A stretch of DNA of 15,704 nt from Psychrobacter sp. (GCA_020024075.1 JAHHUJ010000024.1:1-15704), one strand, 5' to 3'. Positions 1 through 7,750 are shown, numbered from the stretch's first letter. Translations and numbers: made by a program. Notes: generated from the sequence alone by a model not told the origin.

Positions 1-114
1 ACTTAGGGTGCTTTGCTTATTTCAAGCAAGCAACTTGATAGCAGCATAATATCAGTCTGATAACAAAAGTCACTTATTGACTAAAGCTAATAACTTGATG
101 AGAGCTAACAACAG

Positions 115-143
115 CTGACGCTAGAAATTGAGTGCCGTATAAT
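115..143 (+). promoter_or_regulatory. Sigma70-type promoter of the zinc-ribbon gene
   Basis: A perfect -10 box TATAAT lies at 138-143. Exactly 17 bp upstream is CTGACG at 115-120, which matches four of six positions of the -35 consensus. Transcription would start near 150, giving a leader of about 117 nt that contains the 10-bp tandem repeat. No start site has been mapped; this is inferred from box quality and spacing. Confidence 0.5.
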
Positions 144-148
144 AGCTG

Positions 149-187
149 TTTATAGTTATTTATAGTTATTTATAGTTATTTATAGCT
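149..187 (+). repeat. 10-bp tandem repeat in the leader of the zinc-ribbon gene
   Basis: The unit TATAGTTATT occurs three times head to tail at 151-180. A fourth degenerate unit, TATAGCTCTT, follows, and a partial unit precedes the array. It lies just after the predicted -10 box, so most of it should be transcribed as 5' leader. The period is about one helical turn. Copy number could vary by slippage, but nothing here shows that it does. Confidence 0.85.
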
Positions 188-266
188 CTTTTAGACAATA
201 AACTATTTAAACATTAAGCATCAATAGCTTAATCCAACAATATTGATTTTACTAAAAAAGGCTAAT

Positions 267-578
267 ATGGCATCGCTTGAACTGTATTTTGATCCCACAC
301 TTACCTCTAGACAGCGCCTACTGTGCCGCATGTTTTGGAAAAAATGCAAAATTGAAGAGTTTGACGATATCGCAAAGCAAATACACTATTTGCAAAGTTG
401 CTTTGAGCTGCCAGACGCATCCGAAGTATTGGCTATATTGGATTACTGTTATGTCTATGATAGCCGCTACCAGTGTCAAGTTTGTCGACAGCTAAGAAGA
501 GTCAGTTCACCCCTTCAACTACAACAAACGATTACAACGCCTTGGCGCTGTAAGTCCTGCTTGTTATTAACTGCTTAG
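267..578 (+). CDS. Small four-cysteine (zinc-ribbon-like) protein, function unknown
   Basis: This is a predicted 103-residue soluble protein of unknown function. The start at ATG 267 is preferred because AAAAAGG ends at 260, at a good distance for a ribosome binding site; an in-frame TTG at 243 has no such site. Two CxxC pairs, at residues 70/73 and 95/98, are separated by about 21 residues. That is the layout of a treble-clef or zinc-ribbon site binding one metal ion. The N-terminal two thirds is mostly helical and carries several more cysteines. No signal peptide or membrane segment is visible. It has its own promoter and the next gene starts 286 bp on, so it is probably monocistronic. I do not recognise the family. 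Nucleic-acid or protein binding through the ribbon is only a guess. Confidence 0.7.
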   Translation: MASLELYFDPTLTSRQRLLCRMFWKKCKIEEFDDIAKQIHYLQSCFELPDASEVLAILDYCYVYDSRYQCQVCRQLRRVSSPLQLQQTITTPWRCKSCLLLTA

Positions 579-766
579 TGAAAGCCCAGCCCAGACTAAA
601 CTATCTTACTCAAGTCCTGCTTCTACCTACTTCTATCTCTAGCTATTAACATTTCATATCTTTTTATAACAAACCTAAGGCTTGTGAGTCGTCATAATAT
701 TGCTATCTCTCTAAATTTATTCCACCCACACAACTTGTGTTAAGCACTTTTTATAGTTAGATAGCT

Positions 767-809
767 TTTATAGACTTATAGCCTTTATAGACTTATAGCT
801 TTTATAGCC
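767..809 (+). repeat. 17-bp tandem repeat upstream of the MBL-fold gene
   Basis: Two identical 17-bp units, beginning TTTATAGACTTATAGC, lie at 767-783 and 784-800 and differ only in the last base. A partial third unit, TTTATAGCC, runs to 809. The core word TTATAG also appears at 751-756. The array ends 55 bp before the downstream ATG. It may be a leader or an upstream regulatory element. Confidence 0.8.
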
Positions 810-864
810 TTCTGGCTCTTATCGTCTTGTCGCTTCACACATACGTATAATTAGGAAATAACAA

Positions 865-1611
865 ATGTCTCATAAAATTATAGATTTAGGTTCAGGCTTC
901 TGGAATATACGAGGCTCATTTAAACTTGGTGGACTGATAGATATTGGTACTCAATGCTCTTTGGTCCAACTTGACTCCGGCAAATTTATATTTTTAGACA
1001 GCTATACCTTAAGCGATGACGTACGTGACAAGGTCATGACCTTAACCAATAATGGTGAGGACGTTGAAGCTGTTTTAAATTTACATCCTTTTCATACCGT
1101 CCACTGCGCTCAAATGGCCAAAGACTTTCCACAAGCCATTCATTATGGCAGTAAACGTCATAAACAGCAGGTTCCAGAAGTTACTTGGGCCGAAGATTTG
1201 GTAGAGAGTAAAGCGGTAGCACAGCGTTATCCTGAGTTAGAATTTTCACTTCCTAAAGGCATTTACTATATCTCACCCAATGAAATGGTACACGCCAGCT
1301 CACTACTTGCGTATCATCCTGCCAGCCGCAGCTTACATGTCGATGATACCTTTATGACCCCGCCTGCTAAAATTCTAAAGGCCGTTTTACCAGAGCTGGG
1401 GCTACACCCCACTACCAAAAAAGCGTTAACCGACCACACTACTGCAGGTCAAGACTACTGTGACTGCGCAGAATCCATTGCCGAAAAGTGGCAAGACACT
1501 CGTAACTTCTGCGCAGCTCACTCAGATTTAGTACAGTTTGAAGCTGGCGAATTTAAATCAGCCTTATTAAAAGCAGTTGAAAAAGCCCGTCCTAAACTTG
1601 AAAATGCTTGA
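865..1611 (+). CDS. Divergent metallo-beta-lactamase-fold protein
   Basis: This is a 248-residue cytoplasmic protein without signal peptide or membrane segment. The start is supported by TTAGGAAA a few bases upstream. The order of elements fits the MBL fold: an N-terminal beta region (about 25-48) leading into LDSYTLSDDV, a histidine cluster at 74-80, HVDDTF at 158-163 where the bridging aspartate normally sits, and a late histidine in AAHS (219). The canonical HxHxDH motif is replaced by HPFHTVH, with histidines at 74, 77 and 80, so metal binding may be altered or lost. The length suits the minimal MBL domain. Substrate and pathway cannot be read from the sequence. It stands alone, 286 bp after the zinc-ribbon gene and 417 bp before the export operon. 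The gene call is firm; the fold assignment is moderate. Confidence 0.65.
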   Translation: MSHKIIDLGSGFWNIRGSFKLGGLIDIGTQCSLVQLDSGKFIFLDSYTLSDDVRDKVMTLTNNGEDVEAVLNLHPFHTVHCAQMAKDFPQAIHYGSKRHKQQVPEVTWAEDLVESKAVAQRYPELEFSLPKGIYYISPNEMVHASSLLAYHPASRSLHVDDTFMTPPAKILKAVLPELGLHPTTKKALTDHTTAGQDYCDCAESIAEKWQDTRNFCAAHSDLVQFEAGEFKSALLKAVEKARPKLENA

Positions 1612-1693
1612 TTGATTCGCCAAACCAACATTTAATACTTCAGATTAGCTGGTACTGCTTGCTGCCATGCTGTAATATCATTGCTCAGCACTA

Positions 1694-1733
1694 GGTTATA
1701 ACCTCTAGTTATCTATAAGTAGAGGTTATAACC
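1694..1733. repeat. 14-bp perfect inverted repeat containing two GTTATAAC palindromes
   Basis: GGTTATAACCTCTA at 1694-1707 is the exact reverse complement of TAGAGGTTATAACC at 1720-1733, with a 12-nt loop. Each arm contains the 10-bp palindrome GGTTATAACC. There is no T-run on either side, so an operator or structured RNA is more likely than a terminator. Confidence 0.8.
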
Positions 1734-1766
1734 CCAATATTGTCAAATAAGTTATGAATCAGCCGC

Positions 1767-1776
1767 AGTTATAACT
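1767..1776. promoter_or_regulatory. Third GTTATAAC palindrome, possible operator
   Basis: AGTTATAACT is a perfect 10-bp palindrome sharing the GTTATAAC core with both arms of the inverted repeat just upstream. The three centres are 30 and 43 bp apart, close to three and four helical turns, as expected for sites bound on one face of DNA. No regulator gene is adjacent, so the binding protein is unknown. Confidence 0.35.
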
Positions 1777-2028
1777 TCAAATATAGCAGTAAGCATTGTA
1801 TGATAAACGCCTCTAGCAAGCGGTAAGATGTCTCTAGCATAACTCTCACAAGGGTAGTTTGTACTGCTGCAATTACGTGCATATAGCGGTGCTCCCTTTA
1901 TTTACCCTATTAGGTTTAATAGCCGCATGATATATAGCCAAAAGTTTGTAGTGAGAGGCAGGGTATTACTATTAATTATTGCTTAACTTGTATCTATTTA
2001 CTTAACTCTTTAATAGCCAGTTGCCAAT

Positions 2029-3777
2029 ATGTCATTACTTAAGTTAAAACCCACTAAGACTCTTGATAGCCAGACCTCTTTGCCGACGCCTTCCTGTGCT
2101 TTACACACTAATAATCGAGTGATTGAGGGTTATCTCCTTCAGCTAAACAAACTCTCTTTAGCTTCATTAGCTTGTCAAACCTCATTGGCAATAGGCTTAT
2201 CTATTAACCTATTATCTATGCCGGCTCATGCTAAACAAGATATGCAGCCAGTTAGTAATACTAGCGATGAATACATCTACACACCAAACAAAGTTCAACA
2301 AAACAATGATGCCGCTACTGAAACAGTGGATATAGATAAAATCAGTAAAGAGCTTGAAAAAGGCAGTTATCAAAAAGTGCCTTTACAAAGTATAGTTGAC
2401 CCAACTACTGGGGTGCCTATCGATGATGTTTATCGAATTGATATTCCTGAACAATTAAGCCTATTACAGGCCCAAAACATCTTGGTTCAAGTCTCTCCTA
2501 AGCTTGCTAGTAATACTGCCGGTATCATCGCCAATGAGCTCACCTCTGAGGCCACGGATACCCTAAACCACCCTATGGTCTTTTTACGAGCGTCTGCCAC
2601 CCATTATGATTTAAAGGCCAATGTAGATTTATCGGATATAAAAAACCAAGTTGGAGGTCTCGCTCCAAATATTCCAGGCATCCCTCCTACTATTATTGAT
2701 GGGAATTTATCAGTACCAGAAAATTATGGTGTTGAGCGTTCAGGGAATACAACCTCTACTGGTTTAGCTGTGATCTGGCCAGTATATACCGGAGGCCGAA
2801 CTCAGGCAGTTACCGACTTGGCAGATGCCAGAACTGAGGAAAGCCGAGCTGATGCTTTACTCGATAATGACCAACTACACAGTACTTTAGTCGAGCGTTA
2901 TTTTACCGCTCAGCTAGCTATGCTAGCCGCTTACTTACGTGAGGATGCCCTAAATACTGTAAGAGAAACCGACCATATGGCCCAGCGCTATTTAGAGGAA
3001 GGTTTTATTTCAGGAGTCGATAGATTAGAAGCTCAGACCGCTCTAGCAGAAGCTGAGAGTGAAGCTATTAAAGCACGCCATGATGCACAGCTTGCTATGA
3101 CCGCTCTACAAAGATTATTACGTGCACCGAAGCCTATTAAGCCGACCACACCACTATTCGTATCTTCCAAGCCTTTGCCCTCACTGCAGTACTTCCAAGA
3201 TTTGGCCCTAAAGAACCATCCTGGGCTAAAAAAAGTAGATGCCAAATACGCACAAGCGCAGTCCCTAAGCAATCTATCAGACACTGAGTTTAAGCCGACC
3301 ATTTCTGTCTTTGGCTATCACGAAATAGACAAAGACCCAAGCTGGATTGCTGGTGTATCAGCCAGTTGGAAGCTTTGGGGTGGCCTTGATAAAGGGGCAC
3401 AGCACGCCTCTGGTCAGGCAAAAATGCGTCAAGCACAGCTGGCTAAGGTTGATGTCAGTGACAACATCTTATTATTGGTAGAAAAAAACTGGCAATCTGT
3501 CGAAAACGCTCGAGTACGTTTCCAATCGCTAAATAGCAATGTGTTACTGGCCCAAGAGCTACTGCGTTACAAACAGCTGGGTATGAAAGAGGGAGTAAAT
3601 ACGGCGCTAGACGTCACCACTGCTCAGACCAAATACTTACAAGCTCGGACCGAGCAAGCCTCTGCTGCCAATGATTATGTCCAAGCACTGGCTGCTCTGA
3701 TGGAGAGTATCGGCACACCAGAGGCCTTTAATGAATATATGGCTGTGGCTGATATTAAGCTGCCTACTGTTTATTAA
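2029..3777 (+). CDS. TolC-family outer-membrane efflux protein
   Basis: This is the outer-membrane channel of a tripartite exporter, 582 residues long; TolC proteins are usually 430-500. The extra length is N-terminal. A hydrophobic segment at about 42-63 leads to a cleavage site after AHA at residue 68, preceded by roughly 40 polar residues. Then comes a region of about 170 residues before the core. The core shows the internal duplication of TolC: one half at about 240-370 contains VIWPVYTGGR and RYLEEGFISGVDRLEAQ, and the second half at about 385-565 contains ASWKLWGGLDKG and LDVTTAQTKY, with long coiled-coil helices between. No Shine-Dalgarno site is obvious before ATG 2029, but no better in-frame start precedes the signal sequence. 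It is first in the operon, 120 bp before the adaptor gene, with no terminator between. Confidence 0.9.
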   Translation: MSLLKLKPTKTLDSQTSLPTPSCALHTNNRVIEGYLLQLNKLSLASLACQTSLAIGLSINLLSMPAHAKQDMQPVSNTSDEYIYTPNKVQQNNDAATETVDIDKISKELEKGSYQKVPLQSIVDPTTGVPIDDVYRIDIPEQLSLLQAQNILVQVSPKLASNTAGIIANELTSEATDTLNHPMVFLRASATHYDLKANVDLSDIKNQVGGLAPNIPGIPPTIIDGNLSVPENYGVERSGNTTSTGLAVIWPVYTGGRTQAVTDLADARTEESRADALLDNDQLHSTLVERYFTAQLAMLAAYLREDALNTVRETDHMAQRYLEEGFISGVDRLEAQTALAEAESEAIKARHDAQLAMTALQRLLRAPKPIKPTTPLFVSSKPLPSLQYFQDLALKNHPGLKKVDAKYAQAQSLSNLSDTEFKPTISVFGYHEIDKDPSWIAGVSASWKLWGGLDKGAQHASGQAKMRQAQLAKVDVSDNILLLVEKNWQSVENARVRFQSLNSNVLLAQELLRYKQLGMKEGVNTALDVTTAQTKYLQARTEQASAANDYVQALAALMESIGTPEAFNEYMAVADIKLPTVY

Positions 3778-3897
3778 GCTACCTGTATTTTATTAAAAGC
3801 CTATAGCCAATAACAGCCTAGGGTTGATAACCTAAATAGCTTTACTTTAAATTACATTAATTCTTTATTATCACTTTTTATCTTCTAGGATAAATGC

Positions 3898-4956
3898 ATG
3901 AATGCCCCAAAAAAGCCTAGCCCAGTAATGCTAAGAAATATTATTCTCACCTTGATACTCGTTGGTGTCATATCGCTTATTATTTATGGGTTGAATAAAA
4001 GTTCCAAAAATCCTGAAAAGCCTATTGTTATCCAAGGCCAGATGGAGATGCAGGATACCTCAATCTCTGCTAAGGTGCCTGGGCGTATTTTAAAGATTTT
4101 GGTGACAGAAGGTGACCGTGTCGAAGTTGGACAACAGCTCATTGAAATGGACTCTCCAGAGATTACTGCTAAGCTAAATCAAGCTCTGGCTGCCCGAGAT
4201 ATGGCCCAAAGTCAGCTAAATAAAGCTGAAAACGGTGCTAGACCACAAGAGATTGGCCAAGCCAAAGCCGCATGGCAAGCCAACCAAGCGGCTGCTGATT
4301 TGGCAAAAAGCACTTATGAGCGAGTCAATCATCTGTATGAAGAGGGCTTGATGGCACGCCAAAAACGTGATGAAGCTTACACCCAATTTACGGCCAACCA
4401 AGACAAGGCTGATGCTGCTCGTCTAGAATATGACATGGCGCTTGAAGGGGCTCGATCAGAGGATATTGAAGGGGCTCGTGCTCAACTGTCTCAAGTCAAT
4501 GCTAAAGTTGAAGAAGCTCAAGTGGCAAAAGATGAAGCCAACCTTAAGAGCCCTATTTCAGGCATTGTCGATGACGTTATTATTAATCCAGGTGAGGTAA
4601 TTGGACAAGGCGTTCCTATTATGACTCTAGTGGATGTCAACGATCAGTGGGTAGTGCTCAATGTGACTGAAAATGTATTAAACCAATTTAGTATTGGTGC
4701 AGAATTTGTAGGTAAAGTGCCTGCCTTATCTGCACCAGGCAAGCCCTATCAAATGAAATTCAAAGTATTCAACACAGCTTCTATGTCCGACTTTGCTACT
4801 TGGCGTGCTACCAATACTGAAGACAATCTGGATGTTCGCAGCTTTGAAGTAAAAGCCCGTCCAAGCAAAGCTGACCCAAAAATTCGTTCAGGTATGAGCG
4901 TTGTGGTAGAGCTTGATCCCAAAGCAGTAAACAAAAAGTCCAATATTGCTTACTAA
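3898..4956 (+). CDS. HlyD/membrane-fusion-protein-family periplasmic adaptor
   Basis: This is a 352-residue adaptor linking an inner-membrane transporter to a TolC channel. A single membrane anchor at about 11-31 follows a short basic N-terminus. The first half of the lipoyl domain is at about 54-88 (AKVPGRILKILVTEGDRVEV). An alpha-helical hairpin rich in Ala, Gln and Glu spans about 90-213, and the second lipoyl half is LKSPISGIVDDVIINPGEVI at 217-236. A beta-barrel follows. The size and the long hairpin resemble YbhG/EmrA-type adaptors that serve ABC-2 exporters. TAGGATAA upstream of ATG 3898 provides a ribosome binding site. The stop lies only 26 bp before the first permease gene, so the two are co-transcribed. 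The family call is secure; the substrate is unknown. Confidence 0.92.
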   Translation: MNAPKKPSPVMLRNIILTLILVGVISLIIYGLNKSSKNPEKPIVIQGQMEMQDTSISAKVPGRILKILVTEGDRVEVGQQLIEMDSPEITAKLNQALAARDMAQSQLNKAENGARPQEIGQAKAAWQANQAAADLAKSTYERVNHLYEEGLMARQKRDEAYTQFTANQDKADAARLEYDMALEGARSEDIEGARAQLSQVNAKVEEAQVAKDEANLKSPISGIVDDVIINPGEVIGQGVPIMTLVDVNDQWVVLNVTENVLNQFSIGAEFVGKVPALSAPGKPYQMKFKVFNTASMSDFATWRATNTEDNLDVRSFEVKARPSKADPKIRSGMSVVVELDPKAVNKKSNIAY

Positions 4957-4982
4957 TCTCTATGGAATTGATAGGCTAGCAT

Positions 4983-6470
4983 ATGTCCCAGTCACAACAA
5001 AATAATAATGACACCCCAACGATTGTTTTTGGTGATAAAAACAATCGTCAAGCCTCGTTGTTGACTGTTTTTTTTCGTAGTGCTCGTTATGAAGGATTAT
5101 TTCTTCGACATCACCCTTGGGACTATGTCATGCTTTTATGGCTTCCTTTATTAACCATCTTAAGCATGTGGTGGACATTTTCTAATCCCTATATTGTCAA
5201 CTTACCTATTGGGGTAATGGATAAAAGTCATAGTAGTTACTCTCGTACACTAGTTCGCTATTTAGATTCTGCTTCAGAACTAAAAGTCAAAAAGTTATAC
5301 GCCAGTACAGACGAAGCTCGTGATGCTATTCTAAGTAAAGATATTTATGCGGTAGTTTATATTCCCAATGACTTTGCTGATAACATTAATAAAGGCAAAC
5401 CCTCCCCTATTGTTTTAAAAGTAAATGCTCAGTATGGCACTTATTCAGGCATTATCCAAAAAGGAGTACAAGCCGTTGTCGGTACAATATCTGCTGGTAT
5501 TGAGATCAAACGCAGCATCAAACAAGGGGCTTATAGTGAACAAGCTATGATTTCCCATACCCCTATTGCGGTAGACCGTATTAGTTTATTTAATTTAGGG
5601 GCTAGCTATCAACAATTTTTGGCTTCTACTGTTATCCCTGCATTACTTCATATTCTAGCTATGATTATTGGAGCCACTACTATTGGGCGTGAGATTAGGG
5701 ACAAAACCTTTTCTTTGTGGTATCACAATATGGTGTTCTCGGATATGCCTTACCCTGACTTTAAGACCTTAAAGCACATACCACCCGAACAAAAATTAGC
5801 TTACTTACATTCAAACTTGCACGAAAGTTGGCAGCGACCCGTTGATTTTTCAGTTTTGTTTTCTAAAACCTTTGTGCCTGTGAGCGAAACCTACTTTAGC
5901 ATGAGTAACCCTTTATTTCGCTACCGCTTAAACTTTAACAAAAGCGCCAAACCACGTATGCCTAATAAAGTTTCAGTTATGGCATTAGTTGTAGGTCTAA
6001 ATGGTAAACTAATTTGGGCATTATTATTTTATATGCTGTGGGGAGCCTTGTTGATTCTGCTGTCCGTATCGATACATCCAGCTAGCTTTATAGGTATGCT
6101 CACAGTCTTTGTTGCCTATGTAGCAGTCATTATGATATCACTTTGGTTAGGGGCTATTTTTACTTTAGCTAGCTACTCACTGCGTATGGGCTTGTCCACT
6201 ACTGGGTTTGTCTCCGCCCCTTCATTTGCTTTTGCTGGAGTTACTTTCCCTCTATTAGCGATGAGCGAAGGTGCTCAAAAGTGGGCCAACGCCTTACCAC
6301 TAACCCACTATTTAAAAGTACAATTAAGTCAATTACAAATGTTAGCGCCGCCCTCAGTAGCCCTACCTACCGTATTTGGTTTAATTACAACTGTGCTCGT
6401 TACTTTAGTGCTGGCCGCCTTACTGTGCTTAAGAGCCTTTAAAAATCCTGAACGTTGGGGGGCTCGCTAA
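4983..6470 (+). CDS. ABC-2 type permease, first of a pair, with a large insert
   Basis: This is an inner-membrane permease of the ABC-2 (YhhJ/YbhR-like) class, 495 residues; this class is usually 370-400. A membrane segment at about 48-66 is followed by the large periplasmic domain, with PIGVMDKSHSSYSRTLVRYL (75-94) and the conserved GTISAGIEIKR (167-177). Membrane segments then follow at about 213-235, 342-362, 370-396, 410-427 and 460-484. Residues about 242-335, between the second and third segments, form a polar insert rich in Pro, His, Tyr and Phe that the sister permease lacks, which explains the extra length. It probably pairs with the next gene product as a heterodimer. No Walker A or signature motif is present. 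Its stop codon overlaps the next start in TAATG. Confidence 0.9.
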   Translation: MSQSQQNNNDTPTIVFGDKNNRQASLLTVFFRSARYEGLFLRHHPWDYVMLLWLPLLTILSMWWTFSNPYIVNLPIGVMDKSHSSYSRTLVRYLDSASELKVKKLYASTDEARDAILSKDIYAVVYIPNDFADNINKGKPSPIVLKVNAQYGTYSGIIQKGVQAVVGTISAGIEIKRSIKQGAYSEQAMISHTPIAVDRISLFNLGASYQQFLASTVIPALLHILAMIIGATTIGREIRDKTFSLWYHNMVFSDMPYPDFKTLKHIPPEQKLAYLHSNLHESWQRPVDFSVLFSKTFVPVSETYFSMSNPLFRYRLNFNKSAKPRMPNKVSVMALVVGLNGKLIWALLFYMLWGALLILLSVSIHPASFIGMLTVFVAYVAVIMISLWLGAIFTLASYSLRMGLSTTGFVSAPSFAFAGVTFPLLAMSEGAQKWANALPLTHYLKVQLSQLQMLAPPSVALPTVFGLITTVLVTLVLAALLCLRAFKNPERWGAR

Positions 6471-7678
6471 TGTCTAACAACAATACTTCTAACCCTAACT
6501 TGCTTAAGACGCCATCGAGTCGTAATTCGCATAAGATTACTCATAATGCTTTTTTGGAGGGTTTATTTGGCACAATAGCCACTATTTTCACCGATAAAGG
6601 GGTACTGCTAATGCTAGTCATCGCTCCTTTGCTTTATGGGTTCTTTTACCCTTGGCCTTATCAAGGTGAAGTTGTGCAAGAGGTCCCAGTAGGCGTTATC
6701 GATTATGATCGTAGCGAATTATCAAATACCATAATCCGCTATAGCCATGCCAGTCCTGATATTAAAGTGCAGCAATACCGCGATGAAAAAGAGGCTCAAA
6801 AAGCCTTATATCACTCCGATATTGCAGGCTACCTCATTATCCCTAAAGATCTTGAAAGAGATGTGTTTGCCAACAAGCCAGCCTACGTTTCAGTACTAGG
6901 TAACAACAGCTACTTTTTACTCAACAAGCAAGTTCAAATGGGTTTTACCAAGGCCATTGGTACGGTTTCTGGGGGAATAGAGGTCAAAAGAGATGTAGCT
7001 AGAGGCGCTTATATGGACACTGCCAAGAACAGTACCCAAGCCGTTCCTTTACGTATAGACCCTATGTATAACCGCTCAGAAGGCTATGGTGCTTACGTAG
7101 TACCAGCGGTATCTATCTTGATTTTGCAGCAAACACTGCTTATGGGGACAGCTCTGCTAGTAGGTACTTGGCACGAGAATAAAAAACAAAATGCTACTGC
7201 AACTGGTTGGTTAGGTCGTATTCTGGCTCTGTCTATAGTGTCCTTCATTATGGGCTGCTTTTATTATGGCTGGGTATTTTCTAACCAGAATTACCCTCGC
7301 GGCCATAATATGCCGGGCACTTTGCTGTTTTATGCCCTATTTGCCCCTACGGTTTCTACCTTAGGCTGCTTATTAGGTATGTGGTTCAAAGAACGTGAAC
7401 GTAGTTTGCAGATTTTAATTTTCAGCTCACTACCTATGTTTTTCTTTAGTGGCTACCCATGGCCTTTATCGCAGTTACCAGAGGCTATTCAGTACATCCG
7501 CTGGTTGTTCCCAACCTCTTCTGGTATGCATGCCTCGGTGCAGCTAAACCAAATGGGTGCATCGTTATCTCATGTTAGTGGTTATCTCGTTAACCTAGTA
7601 ATATATTGGGTTGTGGCCTTTATTCTTCTATTATGGGTACAGAAGAGACAAATCGATTATAACAATAAGCAAGCCTAG
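6470..7678 (+). CDS. ABC-2 type permease, second of a pair
   Basis: This 402-residue inner-membrane protein is paralogous to the previous gene. Membrane segments lie at about 43-62, 207-232, 248-268, 283-305, 313-330 and 370-391. The large periplasmic domain between the first two carries VPVGVIDYDRSELSNTIIRY (72-91) and GTVSGGIEVKRDVARGAY (164-181), matching the sister protein in order. The start is ATG 6470, overlapping the previous stop by one base, with a G-run ending at 6462 as ribosome binding site. A TTG at 6455 would add five residues but lacks such a site. It is the last gene of the operon and ends 29 bp before a strong terminator. An ATP-binding partner is expected for this family but is not encoded nearby. 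Confidence 0.9.
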   Translation: MSNNNTSNPNLLKTPSSRNSHKITHNAFLEGLFGTIATIFTDKGVLLMLVIAPLLYGFFYPWPYQGEVVQEVPVGVIDYDRSELSNTIIRYSHASPDIKVQQYRDEKEAQKALYHSDIAGYLIIPKDLERDVFANKPAYVSVLGNNSYFLLNKQVQMGFTKAIGTVSGGIEVKRDVARGAYMDTAKNSTQAVPLRIDPMYNRSEGYGAYVVPAVSILILQQTLLMGTALLVGTWHENKKQNATATGWLGRILALSIVSFIMGCFYYGWVFSNQNYPRGHNMPGTLLFYALFAPTVSTLGCLLGMWFKERERSLQILIFSSLPMFFFSGYPWPLSQLPEAIQYIRWLFPTSSGMHASVQLNQMGASLSHVSGYLVNLVIYWVVAFILLLWVQKRQIDYNNKQA

Positions 7679-7707
7679 TTCTTCATGCCCTAGAACTGGT
7701 AACAAAT

Positions 7708-7750
7708 AGCGGATAGTTGGTCTAAAACCCCGGCTATCCGCTCTTTTTTT
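7708..7750 (+). terminator. Rho-independent terminator of the export operon
   Basis: AGCGGATAG at 7708-7716 pairs perfectly with CTATCCGCT at 7734-7742. The stem can be extended inward by two G-U and two G-C pairs. A run of seven T residues follows at 7744-7750. It lies 29 bp after the second permease and separates the operon from the adhesin gene. Confidence 0.92.

Larger units (their letters stand above)
1612..2028. other. Long noncoding region ahead of the export operon
   Basis: These 417 bp contain no convincing gene on either strand. The first third carries the GTTATAAC palindromes annotated separately. The rest is AT-rich with scattered TATAGC words. I found no -35/-10 pair good enough to call. 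The best near the operon is TTGTAG at 1946-1951 with TATTAA at 1970-1975, which is weak. No hairpin followed by a T-run marks the end of the MBL-fold gene. Confidence 0.6.

Noticed and set aside
9..32. Hairpin TGCTTTGCTT/AAGCAAGCA at the left edge, possible terminator
   Set aside because: It has a bulged stem and no following T-run, and no gene end is visible to assign it to.
243..266. TTG start adding eight residues to the zinc-ribbon protein
   Set aside because: ATG 267 has a well-placed AAAAAGG; the TTG has no ribosome binding site.
552..622. 11-bp direct repeat AAGTCCTGCTT at 552-562 and 612-622
   Set aside because: There are only two copies, one inside the coding end of the zinc-ribbon gene, with no symmetry or further structure; probably chance or a small old duplication.
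846..851. TATAAT just before the MBL-fold gene
   Set aside because: It is only 13 bp from the ATG and overlaps the ribosome binding site region, with no matching -35 element, so it cannot serve a normal leadered transcript.
6455..6469. TTG start adding five residues to the second permease
   Set aside because: The ATG in the TAATG overlap has a G-rich ribosome binding site at the right distance.
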